Assembly: GCA_021789735.1 (NCBI GenBank)
Contig: JAJYJB010000002.1
Location: 1-60,386, forward strand
Direction: 5' to 3'
Origin: Nitrospirota bacterium
GTDB taxonomy: Bacteria; Nitrospirota; Thermodesulfovibrionia; Thermodesulfovibrionales; JdFR-88
DNA length: 60,386 nucleotides
Positions 26,730-36,862 of the stretch are shown here, one piece after another. The position numbers were made by a program, and so were the translations under genes. Numbering within the stretch: position 1 is the first letter of the stretch; every line of letters begins with the position of its first letter. The notes beneath the pieces were generated by a model, which saw only the letters and a list, made by a program, of their open reading frames with translations, was not told where the DNA came from and searched no databases.

Positions 26730-28354
26730 TGAGCGGGTTGAATGACATCCTGAACATTGCGCAGTCGGGCCTGTTTGCCAGCCAGGCTGCCATGAACACC
26801 ACAAGCAACAATATCTCCAACGTGAACACGCCCGGCTATGACGTTGAGACCACTCAGCTTGAGCCGGTAGATTACATCGATTTAAGCGGCCAGGAGGCGG
26901 GCAGCCCGGGTGGCGTGACCGTCGCCGGGGTACAAAGGCAGTACAACGCTTTTCTTCAGTCGCAGATATATCAGACGCAGCAGAACATGAGCGGAGCGGA
27001 CTCTTCAAGCACGACGCTGGGGCAGGTCGAGCAGGCGTTCAATGAGACCGGGCAGACGGGACTGTCGACATACTTCAACACCTTTGTGAATGACTGGCAG
27101 CAGGTCGCATCCAACCCCTCTGACCAGTCCGCGAGGACTGTCCTTCTGGGCGACGCCCAGACGCTGGTTTCTGCGGTGCAGGAAAAGCAGGGCGCCATCC
27201 AGGAGGCCATAAAGCAGGCAAACGACACGATCTCCGGCACCGTGCAGACGGTCAACTCCATAGCTGCCAGCATCGCGCAGCTTAACGGCCAGATAGCGGC
27301 CGCCCAGGGCAACACCACCGGCAGTCTGGCCCAGCTGCTTGACCAGCGCGACAACCTTATGAATCAGCTCTCCCAGTCCATAAGTTTCAGTTTCTACACG
27401 GACAACACCGGCCAGGTGACCATCATCAGCGGGATGCAGAACCTTGTCAGCGGCAGCCAGACCAACGAGCTTTCGGCCAGTCAGGATGCCAATGGCGACT
27501 ACCAGCTCTACCTGGGCGGAGCGAATATAACATCGCAAGTTACGGGAGGCGCCCTGGGGGGGCTCATATCCGCCAGAAGCGAAGCCGAGACCCAGGGACT
27601 GCTGCCCTTAAACAGGTTCGCGGCGGCCCTTGTCCAGCAGGTAAACGAGGTCCAGGAGCAGGGTTACGGGCTTGACGGCAGCACCGGAAACCCCTTTTTC
27701 AGCCCGCTTACGCTTGCCACAACCGCCAATTCCAGCGCTTCGATAACGGCTTCCGTCACGAATGAAAGCCAGCTTACCCTGGACCAGTACAACATAAAGA
27801 TAGATTCAAGCGGAAACTATAACGTCTATGACACCCAGACAGGCTCGCTTGTGACATCAGGAACGTACACATCGGGCGGGGCGATCAGTTTTGACGGGAT
27901 ACAGGCGACGATAACAGGGTCTCCGGCGGCCGGTGACACCTTCACGATCGACCCGCTTAAAAACGCGGTGAACAATTTCAGTGTGGCGATCACGGACGGC
28001 AGCCAGGTGGCTGCGGCCTCTTCGTCCTCAGGAGTGCCAGGGGACAATTCAAACGCACTGGCCATGACGGATATGCTTAACAATACCCAGGTCTCCGGCC
28101 TGGGTGGCCAGACGTTCATGGCTTATTATCAGGGCATCGTCTCCGCAACCGGCACTGCGAGCGCATCCGCCTCCGACAGCCAGACTTTCGAGAGCAATCT
28201 CCTGGACCAGCTCAACCAGCAGCAGGACTCCGTCTCAGGGGTCAATATCGATGAGGAGTCCGTCAATCTCATAAAATACCAGCAGGCATACCAGGCTGCC
28301 GCCATGGTCATACAAACCACAAATCAGCTTTTCCAGTCGCTGATGAATATATGA
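26729..28354 (+). CDS. flgK: Hook-filament junction protein FlgK (HAP1)
   Basis: The 541-aa protein starts with the rod/hook-type helix (SGLFASQAAMNTTSNNISN, VNTPGYD) and ends with the FlgK helix GVNIDEESVNLIKYQQAYQA followed by AAMVIQTTNQLF. The middle is Ser/Thr/Gly/Asn-rich beta structure, as is usual. It is exported through the flagellar pore with FlgN as chaperone. Confidence 0.96.
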   Translation: MSGLNDILNIAQSGLFASQAAMNTTSNNISNVNTPGYDVETTQLEPVDYIDLSGQEAGSPGGVTVAGVQRQYNAFLQSQIYQTQQNMSGADSSSTTLGQVEQAFNETGQTGLSTYFNTFVNDWQQVASNPSDQSARTVLLGDAQTLVSAVQEKQGAIQEAIKQANDTISGTVQTVNSIAASIAQLNGQIAAAQGNTTGSLAQLLDQRDNLMNQLSQSISFSFYTDNTGQVTIISGMQNLVSGSQTNELSASQDANGDYQLYLGGANITSQVTGGALGGLISARSEAETQGLLPLNRFAAALVQQVNEVQEQGYGLDGSTGNPFFSPLTLATTANSSASITASVTNESQLTLDQYNIKIDSSGNYNVYDTQTGSLVTSGTYTSGGAISFDGIQATITGSPAAGDTFTIDPLKNAVNNFSVAITDGSQVAAASSSSGVPGDNSNALAMTDMLNNTQVSGLGGQTFMAYYQGIVSATGTASASASDSQTFESNLLDQLNQQQDSVSGVNIDEESVNLIKYQQAYQAAAMVIQTTNQLFQSLMNI

Positions 28355-28373
28355 GAGGCATGAAGGAAAAAAT

Positions 28374-29381
28374 ATGAGAGTAAGCTCCTTTTCGATCTAT
28401 AACCAGGTTTCGAACTCGCTGGACCAGGATATGTCCACCATAACGCAGCTTGAAAACCAGCTTTCATCGGGCAAAAAGTACAGCAAGAACTCAGATGACG
28501 TGACTGCCGTGGTCAGCGCAATGGACTACAACCTGGACTTGAACAATGACAGCCGCTACCTGAGCAATATCGATAGCGCCAATGCGGTCCTGGGCGATGC
28601 CTCAACGGCCATGTCTTCCACCCTGGACGCGCTGAACAATGCCAAGGAGATGGCGCTTGAAGGGGCAAACGGCACTGCCAACAGCCAGGACATGGCTGCG
28701 CTTGCACAGCAGGTATACCAGATAAGAGACGAACTGCTCGGTTACGCGAATACAAAGACCGCGGATGGCTCAAGCGTGTTTGCCGGTTACCAGACCCAGA
28801 CGGACGCCTTCAACAACTCTACTTACGCCTATCAGGGGGATTCCGGCATTGTGAACGCCGAGATATCCAATTCCGCACTTCTCCCGGTGAACGTGACCGG
28901 AAGTGATGCATTCTCTTTTACCCTTTCAAGCCCCGTTACTGTAACTCAGGCTGACGGTTCGTCCTTTAACTACACGCAGGGCAGCGGCACCACGATAAAT
29001 GTCCAGATCAAGGACAGCAGCAATAACGTCGTGGACAGCTTCAGTTTCTCAAATTTCATGCAGCTTACTAATCTGCTTGGCGATGCGCTCAACAGCGGGG
29101 ACACCCAAAGGATAAGCGCCCTCATGACTCCGCTGGACGACGCCATCAACCAGGCAACAAGCGTAAGCGCGGACATAGGCACGAGGCAGGACAGGCTTAC
29201 GAACCAGCAAAGCTCCATCGAACAGGACCAGTCCAGCACGCAGGTCCTCCTTTCGGGGGTGCAGGACGACGACCTGGCCCAGACCACAACGCAGTTGGCC
29301 AAATACCAGGCAGCCCTGCAGGCCCTGGAACAGTCAACGGCCAACATATCCTCTCAGACCCTGCTTGATTTTCTGAAGTGA
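28374..29381 (+). CDS. flgL: Hook-filament junction protein FlgL (HAP3)
   Basis: The 335-aa flagellin-like protein begins MRVSSFSIYNQVSNSLDQDM, has QLSSGKKYSKNSDD and ends QTTTQLAKYQAALQALEQST followed by QTLLDFLK. It lies directly after flgK, with an AAGGAAAAA ribosome binding stretch. Between it and csrA lie 113 bases that include a hairpin (29458-29466 with 29472-29480) just before the csrA ribosome binding site. Confidence 0.94.
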   Translation: MRVSSFSIYNQVSNSLDQDMSTITQLENQLSSGKKYSKNSDDVTAVVSAMDYNLDLNNDSRYLSNIDSANAVLGDASTAMSSTLDALNNAKEMALEGANGTANSQDMAALAQQVYQIRDELLGYANTKTADGSSVFAGYQTQTDAFNNSTYAYQGDSGIVNAEISNSALLPVNVTGSDAFSFTLSSPVTVTQADGSSFNYTQGSGTTINVQIKDSSNNVVDSFSFSNFMQLTNLLGDALNSGDTQRISALMTPLDDAINQATSVSADIGTRQDRLTNQQSSIEQDQSSTQVLLSGVQDDDLAQTTTQLAKYQAALQALEQSTANISSQTLLDFLK

Positions 29382-29490
29382 TTATCAAATAAAATATATA
29401 CCGGCCCCCTTTTTCAAGCGCTCTCGCCGGGCAGGACGAAAAGTGGGGAATTCCCAGAAAGAAAAATATGTTTTTTCTTTGAAAGGCGGG

Positions 29491-29497
29491 CAGGATG
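29491..29497 (+). promoter_or_regulatory. Candidate CsrA self-binding site over the csrA start codon
   Basis: CAGGATG overlaps the csrA ATG (29495-29497) and matches the core of the CsrA consensus ACARGGAUGU. A CsrA dimer bound here would block initiation, giving autoregulation. Confidence 0.45.
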
Positions 29498-29734
29498 CTG
29501 GTATTGACAAGGAAGTCAGGGGAGGGCCTAAGGATAGGCGAGGACGTGACCGTCACTATAGTGGAGGTCAGGGAGGGGCAGGTCCGGCTTGGCATCAGCG
29601 CGCCTCAGGGCATCAGGATCTACCGCGAGGAGGTCTATGAACGGATCGTAAAGGAGAATATGGTGTCCTCCTCCATTTCAGTTGACGAGTTTACGAAGAT
29701 CAGAGAGGCGGTGCAGGGTGAAGATAAAATTTAA
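29495..29734 (+). CDS. csrA: Carbon storage regulator CsrA
   Basis: Dimeric RNA-binding protein that blocks translation at GGA motifs. The 79-aa protein has MLVLTRKSGEGLRIGEDVT, the conserved Arg in GQVRLGISAPQGIRIYREEV, and a C-terminal tail longer than the 61-aa enterobacterial protein. In Bacillus and others CsrA represses flagellin and is held by FliW; here fliW overlaps csrA and flagellin lies about 11 kb downstream. Confidence 0.97.
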   Translation: MLVLTRKSGEGLRIGEDVTVTIVEVREGQVRLGISAPQGIRIYREEVYERIVKENMVSSSISVDEFTKIREAVQGEDKI

Positions 29735-30107
29735 GACCTCCCGTTTTGGGGACCTGGAGGTCGAGGAGTCCAGGATAATAGAATTTCCGGCCGGCATACC
29801 GGGCTTCTCCTCCATCAAAAGGTATGTCCTCATGGACTACAAGGACACCCCCTTAAAATGGCTGCAGTCGGTGGACGACCCCCACGTGGCTTTCATTGTC
29901 GCCGCCCCTGAGACCGTAGCAAGGGGATATCAGGCCCATGTGGACGAGACCGCCAGGCGGTTCCTTGGTCTTGAGCATAAGGAAGACCTTGCCGTGCTGC
30001 TTATCCTGAGGGTTGAGACAGGGAAGGTGATCGCCAACCTGAGGGCGCCGCTGGTCCTGAACTCCGCGCTGATGCGGGGCATGCAGCTTCTTCCCGAGCG
30101 GCTTTAG
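29718..30107 (+). CDS. fliW: Flagellar assembly factor FliW
   Basis: Protein that binds CsrA and flagellin in a partner switch coupling flagellin export to translation. The 129-aa protein begins VKIKFKTSRFGDLEVEE; FPAGIPGFSSIKRYVLMD and NLRAPLVLNSALMRGMQL are family motifs. I chose GTG 29718, which overlaps csrA by 17 bases and follows GAGAGGCGG; the longer frame from 29682 has a basic N-terminus encoded by csrA codons in another frame. Confidence 0.93.
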   Translation: MKIKFKTSRFGDLEVEESRIIEFPAGIPGFSSIKRYVLMDYKDTPLKWLQSVDDPHVAFIVAAPETVARGYQAHVDETARRFLGLEHKEDLAVLLILRVETGKVIANLRAPLVLNSALMRGMQLLPERL

Positions 30108-30240
30108 CTTCCCCGAAAAACTGCTTTTTTTCGTCAAAAGACCGCCGGGGCCCGTCTTTCTTTCACCCGCTATTGCCAATGCTTCCGTCAAATTTCCGGC
30201 AGGCATGTCCAAAGTTCTTTAAAAATTGGCCTTTTTTTCC

Positions 30241-30256
30241 TGGCATATTAATTGCT
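30241..30256 (+). promoter_or_regulatory. Sigma-54-like promoter of the flagellin-modification genes
   Basis: TGGCAT-N5-TTGCT with exact -24/-12 spacing. The predicted start near 30267 leaves about 53 bases before the TTG start at 30320. It lies in the 212-base gap after fliW, in which I see nothing else. Confidence 0.65.
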
Positions 30257-30319
30257 ATTCTCACTTCGGGCCGTGGCCTTTTTAAGACGGTTTGAGGCAA
30301 AAGGGAGAAAAAGGAAATA

Positions 30320-33300
30320 TTGGACAACCTGGCATGTGTAAAAGCGGCAGTTACGATCGTTGGGCCTCCTGGTTATCCGCACAGCTCCGCCTTCAATGAG
30401 ATCGCCAGGACCGTTTATTACGGGCTCAATTCTCGGACAAAAAAGATCGGCATGAACAGCTACATCGAGGACGGCCTGAACATCATTTTTGGCGCGCACC
30501 TGCTGACGCGGCAGCAGATGGAAAAGCTGCCCGGGCGCTCGGTGATATACAACCTGGAGCAGGTCGATCCGTCTTCCATGTGGGGAGGGGTAAAACCTCT
30601 GATCGGGCGCTTTCCCGTCTGGGATTACAGCCAGCGCAACATCGAGGCGTTCATGGCCATGGGGTACGGGGATGCCGTGTTCCATGTGCCTATAGGATAC
30701 AGGCCGGAGTTGGCACGGATAAGCCCGGCCGCAAACCAGGACATAGATGTCCTTTTTTATGGCTCCGTCAATGAGCGGAGAAAAAGGATACTGGAGGCTC
30801 TGGGCCGGGAAGGCCTTAAGGTAAAGACGCTTTTCGGCGTTTACGGCGAGCAGCGGGACGCCTTTATCGCAAGGGCAAAGGTGGTCCTTAATCTTCATTT
30901 TTATGAGTCCAGTATCTTTGAGCTGGTGAGGGTCTCTTACCTGCTTTCAAACAGCAAGGCGGTTGTAGCCGAATGCGATGAGAGGACGCAGATCGATCCG
31001 GGACTCGAAGGGGCCTTCGTCGCGGCATCCTATGACCGGCTGGTCCATGAATGCAAGACCCTGGTTGAAGACGATGAAAAAAGAAGGACGCTTGAGGCCG
31101 CCGCCCTGGAGAAGTTTTCGGCCAGGGACGAGGACATCTATCTGAAGGCGGGACTGGCATGGGCCGGCTCTTTCCTTGAAAAGAAGGGGAAAAGCAAGAG
31201 CATGGATTTTCCAAAGCGGATGAACTTGGGAAGCGGCAAGGATTTCCGTCAGGAATTCCTGAATGTGGACTGGAACGATTACTGGGGCCCGGACATAGTG
31301 CTTGACCTCGACGAGCCTTTACCCTTCGGAAAGCCTCTGTCTTCAGCCCGGTTTGGAGAGCTCTTCCTGAGTGAAAACAGCTTTGACGAGCTCATCGCCT
31401 ATGATCTCTTTGAGCACATACACGAGCTGCCGGTGCTGATGACGTCCTGCCTCAAGCTGCTAAAGGACGGAGGGGAGCTTAAGCTGAAAGTCCCATATGA
31501 CCTGAGCTACGGGGCCTGGCAGGACCCAACCCATGTCCGCTCCTTCAACGAGAAAAGCTGGCTTTACTACACGGACTGGTTCTGGTACATGGGCTGGAGG
31601 GACGCCAGGTTCGAGCTGGCTTCCATGAAGCTGAACCTGAGCGATTACGGCAAATCATTGAGGGGCAGGATGCCGGATGAGTCCCTGCTCAGGCAGCCCA
31701 GGGCGGTAGATGAGATGGAGGTCGTTTTGCGCAAACGCCCATTGACGAGCGAGGAGCTCGATCTTGTGAAAGAGAAAAACAACGGTAGCAAAAACCCTTA
31801 CGGGCCCGCAAAAGGAAGAAGGGAAGGTCCCGTTTCACCGGCGGTCCATGCCGGGAAGGGTGAGGAAATGGTAGCAGGCACGGGGGATATGGATCCGGAC
31901 TGCGAGGGGCCAGTCTTAAGGAAAGACGGATCCGCGCAGAAGGAAGGCCCTGTCAGGGAAGAAAAAGATGATGCCGGAATGAGCGGGCTTGTTTCCATAG
32001 TGGTGGCCGTCCCCAACCGGATCAAGGAGATACAGAAGTGTCTCGGCAATATAGAGAAGCATACCCCTGAGCCGCATGAGGTGGTCCTTGTTGCAAGCGA
32101 AATAGAAACCCCTGCTTCCTCTGCTACCGCAAGGCGGCTTAAAAAGCATGCTGCCGCCACCACCGGATACAAGTTTATTGAAGCAAGCGGGGCTGGCTAT
32201 GCGGCCCTGTACAATGAGGGCGTCAGGGCCTCCTCAGGCCGGTACATTGTTTTTCTGGACAGCGGTGTGGATGTGGCCGAGGGTTGGCTTCAGGGGATGC
32301 TTGGCTGCATGAAAGATATCGAGAGTGGCCCGGCAGAGGAGGCGTCAGGCGCTCCCATGATCGGGCCTGTGTGTAGCCATGCGGATGGATTGCAGAAGGC
32401 GGAGCCATGGCTTTTGGAGGAAGGACCGGACAAGAATTCGGAACCGGGCCGGCAGGAGCACTCGCGCGATTCCAGTGCCAGCCACATGCACTGCCGTATC
32501 CCAGTTCAGAGACTGGACGATTTTTGCATACTGGCCGGCCGCGCATTATTTGACAGGGCGGGTTTTTTTGATGAGGTCTTCGGGTCGAGGCGCTATGCCG
32601 TTTTGGACCTTATGCAGCGCGCGGTGTTTGAGGGCTCAAGATGTTTCATAGCTGCCGGAGCCTTTGTTTACAGGGATTCACGGGAGGCGGCAAAAACTGA
32701 GGAAGATGACAAAAGCAAAAATGCTTTCGAAAATAAATGGGGGTCTCTGGATCCCCAGCGCCCCGAGGCAAAAAAGCTTCGCGCACTTGGTCTTTTTGAA
32801 TCCGGCATCAGGGCGGAGCAAAAAGGCGATCTTGGAAAAGCGGTGGAGAACCTTGTCGAGGCCATAAAGGGCTCCCCCATGGACAGTTCGTCATTTGTAA
32901 AGGGTCTCTATTACAGGTTTGCCAGGGTGCTTATTAGAAACGGTGAATTCGCGCACGCGCTGGAAGTCCTGTCAAAGCTGCCGGACGGGGAGGGCACTTC
33001 TGTCCCGCATAAAAAAGATGCCGCATGGCTTGAGCTTGCAGGATATTGCAAGGACGGCATCGGGGAGGCTCTGGAGGCGGAAAAACTGGCCCGAGCGGCG
33101 CTTGACCTGAACAGGGGAGCGGGCACCCTGAACCTGATGGGGCTGATCGAGTTCAAAAAAGGAGCTCTGGACAAAGCCGCCACTTTTTTTGAAGAGGCGA
33201 TAGAAGCCGACCGAGGCTACGGCGAAGCATATGCCAATCTTGGCGCCCTGAGGTGGGCGGAAGGCAAAAAGGAGGAAGCGTTCGGGCTGTTCGAAAATGC

Positions 33301-36300
33301 TTTTGTCCTTTCCCCCGATTCCGAGGACATAATAACAAACTATTACAATGCCCTTTCCGAGCTGTCCGGCGTTCAGGGAAAAGGAGACATGCCGGGCAGG
33401 ACGGTACCCCTGATAAAACAGGCAATTGCTTTTTATCCCGCTAAAAAACGTCTGAGACTTGTCCTGGCGGGGCTTTATTTCAGGAACGGCCAGTGCAAAG
33501 AGGCCCTCGAGGTGCTCGAAGAGATCTTTTTAGCGTTCGGTGTTGATGGCGACTCTTTGGCCGTTGCCCTCAAAATAAGGGACATGCTTGGCGCGGAAGA
33601 GGCCGCACAGGGTCACAGTGGAGAGCCAAAGCAAAGAAACAAAAAAGAAAAAAAACAAAAACTCTCCATATGCATGATCGTAAAGAATGAGGAAAAAAAC
33701 ATCGTCCGCACGCTTCTTAACCTGAGGCCTGCCGCCGATGAGATAGTGGTCGTGGATACCGGCTCCTCTGACCAAACCAGGCACATCGCCAGGGCCCTTG
33801 GGGCCAGGGTCTTTGATTTTGCGTGGACCGGGGATTTCTCGGTTGCCAGGAATTTCTCCCTGTCAAAGGCCAGTGGCGACTGGATATTGGTGATGGATGC
33901 GGACGAGGTCATATCCCCGTCGGACCGTGAGGAACTGAGAGGGCTCATAGAGGGCAAGACCAATACGGCATATGCAATAACAACAAGGAATTATGTGCTT
34001 TCCCCCGGGGCCTGGGGCTGGGTTGAAAACGACGGGGCCTATTCGGAGCAGGCCGGAACGGGTTGGATACCCAGCACAAAGGCCAGGCTTTTCCCAAACG
34101 ATGAAAAAATACGCTTCAGAAACCCTGTGCACGAACTGGTCGAGACCTCGCTTGAGGAGTGCGGCATAAAGGTTGTGCTGTCCCGCATACCCATTCACCA
34201 TTACGGGAAACTGATTTCCGGGAAAGTAAAGGAAAAGGGCTCGGACTATTACGAGATGGGCAAGACCAAGCTCTCCCAAAACGGGGCGGATAATTTTAAG
34301 GCGGCCATGGAGTTGGCCGTGCAGTCAGGAGAGCTTGGCAGGTGGGAAGAATGTCTTGAGAACTGGAGAAAGGTCGCGGCCCTCAGGTCCGGCTACAGGG
34401 AGGCGTACCTTGGGATGGCTGACGCCCTTTGGGGGCTTGGGCGCTACAAAGAGGCCATGCAGGCCATTGACGACGGCTTCGCTTCCCCCTTGGACCGCAT
34501 GGAGACATGCCACTTATATGCACGCTGCCAGGTGTTTTCAGGAGAGGCGGAGGCCGCTGTGTCCATGCTTGAAAAAAGCACGAGCAAACACCCCATGGTC
34601 CTGTCCACGCTGGCGCTGGCATGTCTTTGTACGGGCAGGAAAGAAAGAGCCAGGGAACTTTCAAAGCAGGCCGGACGCTCCCTCAACATGCCTGCCCTGC
34701 TTGCCGGTTACGCAAAAAAGTTGATCGAGGCCGGAAGGAGCGATTACGCTGCCCCGATCATCGAACACCTGACCGGGAAAAAAATAGCGGACCCGTCCAT
34801 GCTGGCCAATGCCTATCTTCGGGGGGCGGGAAGTGGGAGCCCGGACCTTGCGCTGCCCAGCGAAGCTGAACAGGAAGACGAGGGCCGCGCTTCTGCGGCC
34901 GATGGGCCTGCCACCGGCATTGCCCCTCCCGGCGGTCCGGAAGAAAAAAGAACTTCCGGCAACATCTTGATAATAGATCCGCGTTTACCGTGGTTCGATA
35001 AGACATCGGGCTCATTAAGGCTTTTTTCTATTCTCCGGCTCCTGATAAAACAGGGCTATCATGTAACGTATATCGCGCGTGACGGCATGGACCAGGACGA
35101 TTACACCAGGGTCCTGGAAAAAATGGGGATAGAGGTCTATGCCACGGACCCGCAAAAATTGCGCGAGATCGGGGTGGGCATACATGGGAGGCAATTCCCT
35201 GGCATAGACCTGAAAAGAATACTGACTGAAAGGCCGTACGAAATAGCCCTGTTGTCCTTCTATGACATAGCACAGCAGTACCTGCCCGAAATAAGGGCTT
35301 ATTCCCCAAAGACAAAGGTCCTGATAGACACCGTTGACATTCATTTCATCAGGGAAAAGAGGATGGCCCATTTAAATGGCAGTGAAAAACTGTTGAAGAA
35401 GGCGCGGCAGACAAAGGACAGGGAGCTTGCCATCTACCGCAAAGCCGACGCCATTATAACGGTCACGGAAAAAGACTGGGAACAGGTGAAGGACCATCTC
35501 CCCGGCATGGCGCACTATGTCATACCTAATATTCATGCTGCAGACAGCGCGCCGGTGGAACTTAATGGGCGCTCGGGTCTCGTCTTTGTCGGGAATTTCA
35601 ACCATCTGCCAAATGTGGACGCCGTGAATTACTTTCTGCGGGAGATATTCCCGGAGATAAAAAAGAAGATGCCGGACATGATGTTAACAATCGTCGGGCC
35701 GCATCTTCCTGGTGATGTTGTTTCTCTGAAAAGCGATGATATCATTGTGGTCGGGTACGTGCCCAAAACAGAACCGTATCTGAAGAAGGCCAGGGTCTCC
35801 ATCGCACCGCTCAGATACGGCGCTGGCATGAAGGGCAAGATCGGGGAGGCAATGTCCCACGGTCTTCCGGTGGTGACAACCTCCATTGGGGCGGAGGGCA
35901 TGGGGCTTACCCACGGGGAAACGGCCATGATAGCGGACTCGCCCGAAGGCTTTGCGGAATGCGTGGTGAGGCTGTGCTCCGATGACGCTCTCTGGCGGCG
36001 GGTAGCGGCCGGTTCAAAGGAGTTTATCAGGGAAAATTTCTCTTTTAAAAAAGTCGGCGGGCAGTTGGCCCATATGCTTGGGAGCGTGACTGATGAGAAG
36101 CTTGCAGCCGCGCCTGGTGGCGGCAGCAGGCGGAAAACCGGCAATGTGCTTGTGCTTGGCATATATCTGGCCGACCAGGCTAACAACGTCGATGAGCTCG
36201 TAAAGCAGTTCAATGCGCCCCGTAAATGGAAAGTGACGCAGAAATGGGCGGCGATAGGGAATAGGAGTGTTAATGGACACGTCGGAGAAGTCACATATAA

Positions 36301-36844
36301 ACAGTTTCAGAATGGCCTTCCCAAATTCACCCTTTTAAATAGGATGCTCTCAGATGTTGATCTGCAAAAATATGATTACATAGTTGTTTGCGATGACGAC
36401 ATAAAAATGGAAGATGGCTTCCTGGACAGGTACCTGGACATTGTGGGTAAACATGATTTTGCCCTTGCCCAGCCAGCCAGGACCCATAACAGCTATATAG
36501 ATCACCACTTTGTTGAGCAGATGACCGGACTTACGGCCAGACAGACGCGTTTTGTAGAGATAGGCCCCCTTTTTTCCATCCGTAAGGACATTTACGCCGA
36601 TATTTTCCCGTTTGACGAGACCTCGCCCATGGGGTGGGGCTATGATTTTGTGTGGCCATGCGTAATAGAGCGTCTGGGACTCAGGATGGGGATCGTGGAT
36701 GCCGCTCCGGTTGACCATAGCATGAGGAAACCGGTGAAGAACTACAGTTATGAAGAGGCCCGCAGCTCGATGGAAAGATATCTTTCCAAGAACAAAAACT
36801 TGTCAAGAGGGAAAGCGTTCAGGATATTGGAGACTTATGCGTAG
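30320..36844 (+). CDS. Giant multidomain glycosyltransferase (probable flagellin modification)
   Basis: The 2174-aa protein is a single open frame with several modules. In order: a CgeB-like glycosyltransferase fold (about 1-290); a SAM methyltransferase-like domain (about 300-475, MNLGSGKDF, LIAYDLFEHIHELP); a charged linker; a GT2 domain (about 556-800) whose DXD is replaced by LDSGVDV; TPR-like helical repeats (about 820-1095); a second GT2 domain (about 1114-1330) with VVVDTGSSDQT and an intact DADE at 1193-1196; more TPR-like repeats (about 1340-1500); a GT4-type domain (about 1548-1925, VFVGNFNHLPNVDAVNYFL, GAGMKGKIGEAMSHGLPVV); and a C-terminal domain (about 1942-2174) with DDD at 2025-2027. 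No signal peptide or membrane segment, so it acts in the cytoplasm. The start is TTG with AAAGGAA upstream. Its place just upstream of flagellin suggests the flagellin as acceptor; that is inference. Confidence 0.85.
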   Translation: MDNLACVKAAVTIVGPPGYPHSSAFNEIARTVYYGLNSRTKKIGMNSYIEDGLNIIFGAHLLTRQQMEKLPGRSVIYNLEQVDPSSMWGGVKPLIGRFPVWDYSQRNIEAFMAMGYGDAVFHVPIGYRPELARISPAANQDIDVLFYGSVNERRKRILEALGREGLKVKTLFGVYGEQRDAFIARAKVVLNLHFYESSIFELVRVSYLLSNSKAVVAECDERTQIDPGLEGAFVAASYDRLVHECKTLVEDDEKRRTLEAAALEKFSARDEDIYLKAGLAWAGSFLEKKGKSKSMDFPKRMNLGSGKDFRQEFLNVDWNDYWGPDIVLDLDEPLPFGKPLSSARFGELFLSENSFDELIAYDLFEHIHELPVLMTSCLKLLKDGGELKLKVPYDLSYGAWQDPTHVRSFNEKSWLYYTDWFWYMGWRDARFELASMKLNLSDYGKSLRGRMPDESLLRQPRAVDEMEVVLRKRPLTSEELDLVKEKNNGSKNPYGPAKGRREGPVSPAVHAGKGEEMVAGTGDMDPDCEGPVLRKDGSAQKEGPVREEKDDAGMSGLVSIVVAVPNRIKEIQKCLGNIEKHTPEPHEVVLVASEIETPASSATARRLKKHAAATTGYKFIEASGAGYAALYNEGVRASSGRYIVFLDSGVDVAEGWLQGMLGCMKDIESGPAEEASGAPMIGPVCSHADGLQKAEPWLLEEGPDKNSEPGRQEHSRDSSASHMHCRIPVQRLDDFCILAGRALFDRAGFFDEVFGSRRYAVLDLMQRAVFEGSRCFIAAGAFVYRDSREAAKTEEDDKSKNAFENKWGSLDPQRPEAKKLRALGLFESGIRAEQKGDLGKAVENLVEAIKGSPMDSSSFVKGLYYRFARVLIRNGEFAHALEVLSKLPDGEGTSVPHKKDAAWLELAGYCKDGIGEALEAEKLARAALDLNRGAGTLNLMGLIEFKKGALDKAATFFEEAIEADRGYGEAYANLGALRWAEGKKEEAFGLFENAFVLSPDSEDIITNYYNALSELSGVQGKGDMPGRTVPLIKQAIAFYPAKKRLRLVLAGLYFRNGQCKEALEVLEEIFLAFGVDGDSLAVALKIRDMLGAEEAAQGHSGEPKQRNKKEKKQKLSICMIVKNEEKNIVRTLLNLRPAADEIVVVDTGSSDQTRHIARALGARVFDFAWTGDFSVARNFSLSKASGDWILVMDADEVISPSDREELRGLIEGKTNTAYAITTRNYVLSPGAWGWVENDGAYSEQAGTGWIPSTKARLFPNDEKIRFRNPVHELVETSLEECGIKVVLSRIPIHHYGKLISGKVKEKGSDYYEMGKTKLSQNGADNFKAAMELAVQSGELGRWEECLENWRKVAALRSGYREAYLGMADALWGLGRYKEAMQAIDDGFASPLDRMETCHLYARCQVFSGEAEAAVSMLEKSTSKHPMVLSTLALACLCTGRKERARELSKQAGRSLNMPALLAGYAKKLIEAGRSDYAAPIIEHLTGKKIADPSMLANAYLRGAGSGSPDLALPSEAEQEDEGRASAADGPATGIAPPGGPEEKRTSGNILIIDPRLPWFDKTSGSLRLFSILRLLIKQGYHVTYIARDGMDQDDYTRVLEKMGIEVYATDPQKLREIGVGIHGRQFPGIDLKRILTERPYEIALLSFYDIAQQYLPEIRAYSPKTKVLIDTVDIHFIREKRMAHLNGSEKLLKKARQTKDRELAIYRKADAIITVTEKDWEQVKDHLPGMAHYVIPNIHAADSAPVELNGRSGLVFVGNFNHLPNVDAVNYFLREIFPEIKKKMPDMMLTIVGPHLPGDVVSLKSDDIIVVGYVPKTEPYLKKARVSIAPLRYGAGMKGKIGEAMSHGLPVVTTSIGAEGMGLTHGETAMIADSPEGFAECVVRLCSDDALWRRVAAGSKEFIRENFSFKKVGGQLAHMLGSVTDEKLAAAPGGGSRRKTGNVLVLGIYLADQANNVDELVKQFNAPRKWKVTQKWAAIGNRSVNGHVGEVTYKQFQNGLPKFTLLNRMLSDVDLQKYDYIVVCDDDIKMEDGFLDRYLDIVGKHDFALAQPARTHNSYIDHHFVEQMTGLTARQTRFVEIGPLFSIRKDIYADIFPFDETSPMGWGYDFVWPCVIERLGLRMGIVDAAPVDHSMRKPVKNYSYEEARSSMERYLSKNKNLSRGKAFRILETYA

Positions 36845-36862
36845 AGAGAAAGACAAGAGGAA

